Assembly (NCBI GenBank): GCA_013813825.1
Contig: JACCRA010000180.1
Span: 1 to 6,319, forward strand
DNA: 6,319 nucleotides
Direction of reading: 5' to 3'
From: Pyrinomonadaceae bacterium
Lineage (GTDB): Bacteria > Acidobacteriota > Blastocatellia > Pyrinomonadales > Pyrinomonadaceae
In this document: positions 5,647 to 6,319 of the stretch, one piece after another
How the letters are laid out: each line of letters opens with the position of its first letter
Position numbering within the stretch: position 1 is the first letter of the stretch
Position numbers and translations under genes: made by a program
The notes under the pieces: model-generated
The model's input: only the letters and a program-made list of their open reading frames with translations
Databases searched by the model: none
What the model was told of the DNA's origin: nothing

Positions 5647-6319
5647 TTACCGCGTCGTTAAAGTCAGCCCGCCGGTTCGCCCGTACTGGTGGCCGTTACC
5701 GTTGCCTTGACCGTTGCCTTTGAGCGTCGCGGTGGCGTGCATAACGAGCGCCTGCGAGCGCTTAGTCGCTCCAGCGAGCTTGCCGTAAACCATGAGAGAC
5801 TGCGCCACGATTTGATCCATGTTGTAATACTTGTAAGTTGCCAGACGCCCGACGAAATGCACGCTCGGCGTCTCGTCGGCCAGCACCTTGTACTTCGCGT
5901 ACAGATCGGCGTTCTCCTTGCGCGGCACTGGATAATACGGATCGCCCTCGGCTTGCGGAAACTCATAGACGATGCTCGTCTTCGCGTGCTCTTGACCGGT
6001 CAGGTATTTGAACTCGGTGATCCGCGTATAGAGATGCTCGTTCGGGTAGTTGACGACCGGCGCGGATTGGAACCGCGCGGTTGAGTGCGTTTCGTGCTTA
6101 AATTCCAGCGAGCGGTACGGTAGTTTCCCGTAGCGGTAGTCGAAGTAAGCATCAACTGGTCCCGTGTAGATCATTTCGCGGAACGGGATGTCGCGCTCGA
6201 TCTCCCGGTAGTCGCAATTCAGCATGATCTTGATGTTCGGCGAATCCAGCAGCCGCTCGAACATGCGCGTATAACCATGAAGCGGCATCGCCTGATACGT
6301 GTCGGTGAAATAGCGGTCG
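5647..6319 (-). CDS. glf: UDP-galactopyranose mutase, C-terminal 223 residues (5' end beyond right edge)
   Basis: The flavoenzyme Glf interconverts UDP-galactopyranose and UDP-galactofuranose in the cytoplasm, supplying galactofuranose for surface glycans. The visible frame enters at the right edge with DRYFTDTYQAMPLHGYTRMF and ends at TAA (5647-5649). Family landmarks follow in order, counting from the first whole visible codon: YTGPVDAYFDYRYG (about 51-64), YRSLEF, NYPNEHLYTRITEF (about 90-103), YYPVP, and the FAD/active-site block FVGRLATYKYYNMDQ (about 155-169). The N-terminal FAD-binding part, roughly 150 residues in a typical protein of 370-400, is outside the window. The protein ends in a low-complexity Gly/Asn tail (GNGQGNGNG, encoded at 5692-5718) longer than I expect for this family. 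It is upstream of and co-oriented with the GH1-RmlD gene, separated by 108 bp carrying the heptad repeats, so the two are probably linked in transcription and pathway. Confidence 0.95.
   Translation of the reverse strand, partial: DRYFTDTYQAMPLHGYTRMFERLLDSPNIKIMLNCDYREIERDIPFREMIYTGPVDAYFDYRYGKLPYRSLEFKHETHSTARFQSAPVVNYPNEHLYTRITEFKYLTGQEHAKTSIVYEFPQAEGDPYYPVPRKENADLYAKYKVLADETPSVHFVGRLATYKYYNMDQIVAQSLMVYGKLAGATKRSQALVMHATATLKGNGQGNGNGHQYGRTGGLTLTTR

Overview
The window reads as bacterial chromosome of fairly high GC content. Every gene I can support lies on the minus strand, so the biological order runs right to left: a 3' fragment of glf (UDP-galactopyranose mutase, 5647 to the right edge), a GH1 glycosidase/RmlD reductase fusion (3247-5538), a GH2 glycosidase (1256-3082), and, after about 0.7 kb without a gene, the 5' end of a multi-HAMP sensor kinase-type protein (1-545, running off the left edge). 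No RNA gene, CRISPR array or mobile-element gene was recognised. The long open frames on the plus strand are antisense shadows of these genes.

The taxon is uncertain. The GC-rich coding sequence, the heptad repeats of the TTAGTGG type between 5559 and 5639, and the degenerate AATCCTGTC-like 9-mers near 950 resemble intergenic repeats I associate with Acidobacteriota (Blastocatellia-like) and related soil phyla. This is inference from memory, not a search.

glf and the fusion gene are 108 bp apart and co-oriented; the GH2 gene follows after 164 bp. Glf interconverts UDP-galactopyranose and UDP-galactofuranose. The RmlD half of the fusion belongs to the NAD(P)H-dependent reductases that make deoxyhexose nucleotides. 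The fused GH1 half and the separate GH2 enzyme look like catalytically intact retaining glycosidases without signal peptides. Together they suggest an intracellular locus that makes or remodels a galactofuranose- and/or deoxyhexose-containing glycan. The exact substrate of either glycosidase cannot be read from the sequence.

The most interesting points are: (1) the GH1-RmlD fusion itself; (2) a well-placed Shine-Dalgarno sequence and ATG at the domain junction (4180-4193), which could yield a stand-alone 311-residue RmlD protein from the same gene; (3) inverted heptad arrays in the leader between glf and the fusion; and (4) a run of consecutive stem-loops in the AT-richer spacer at 850-1053.
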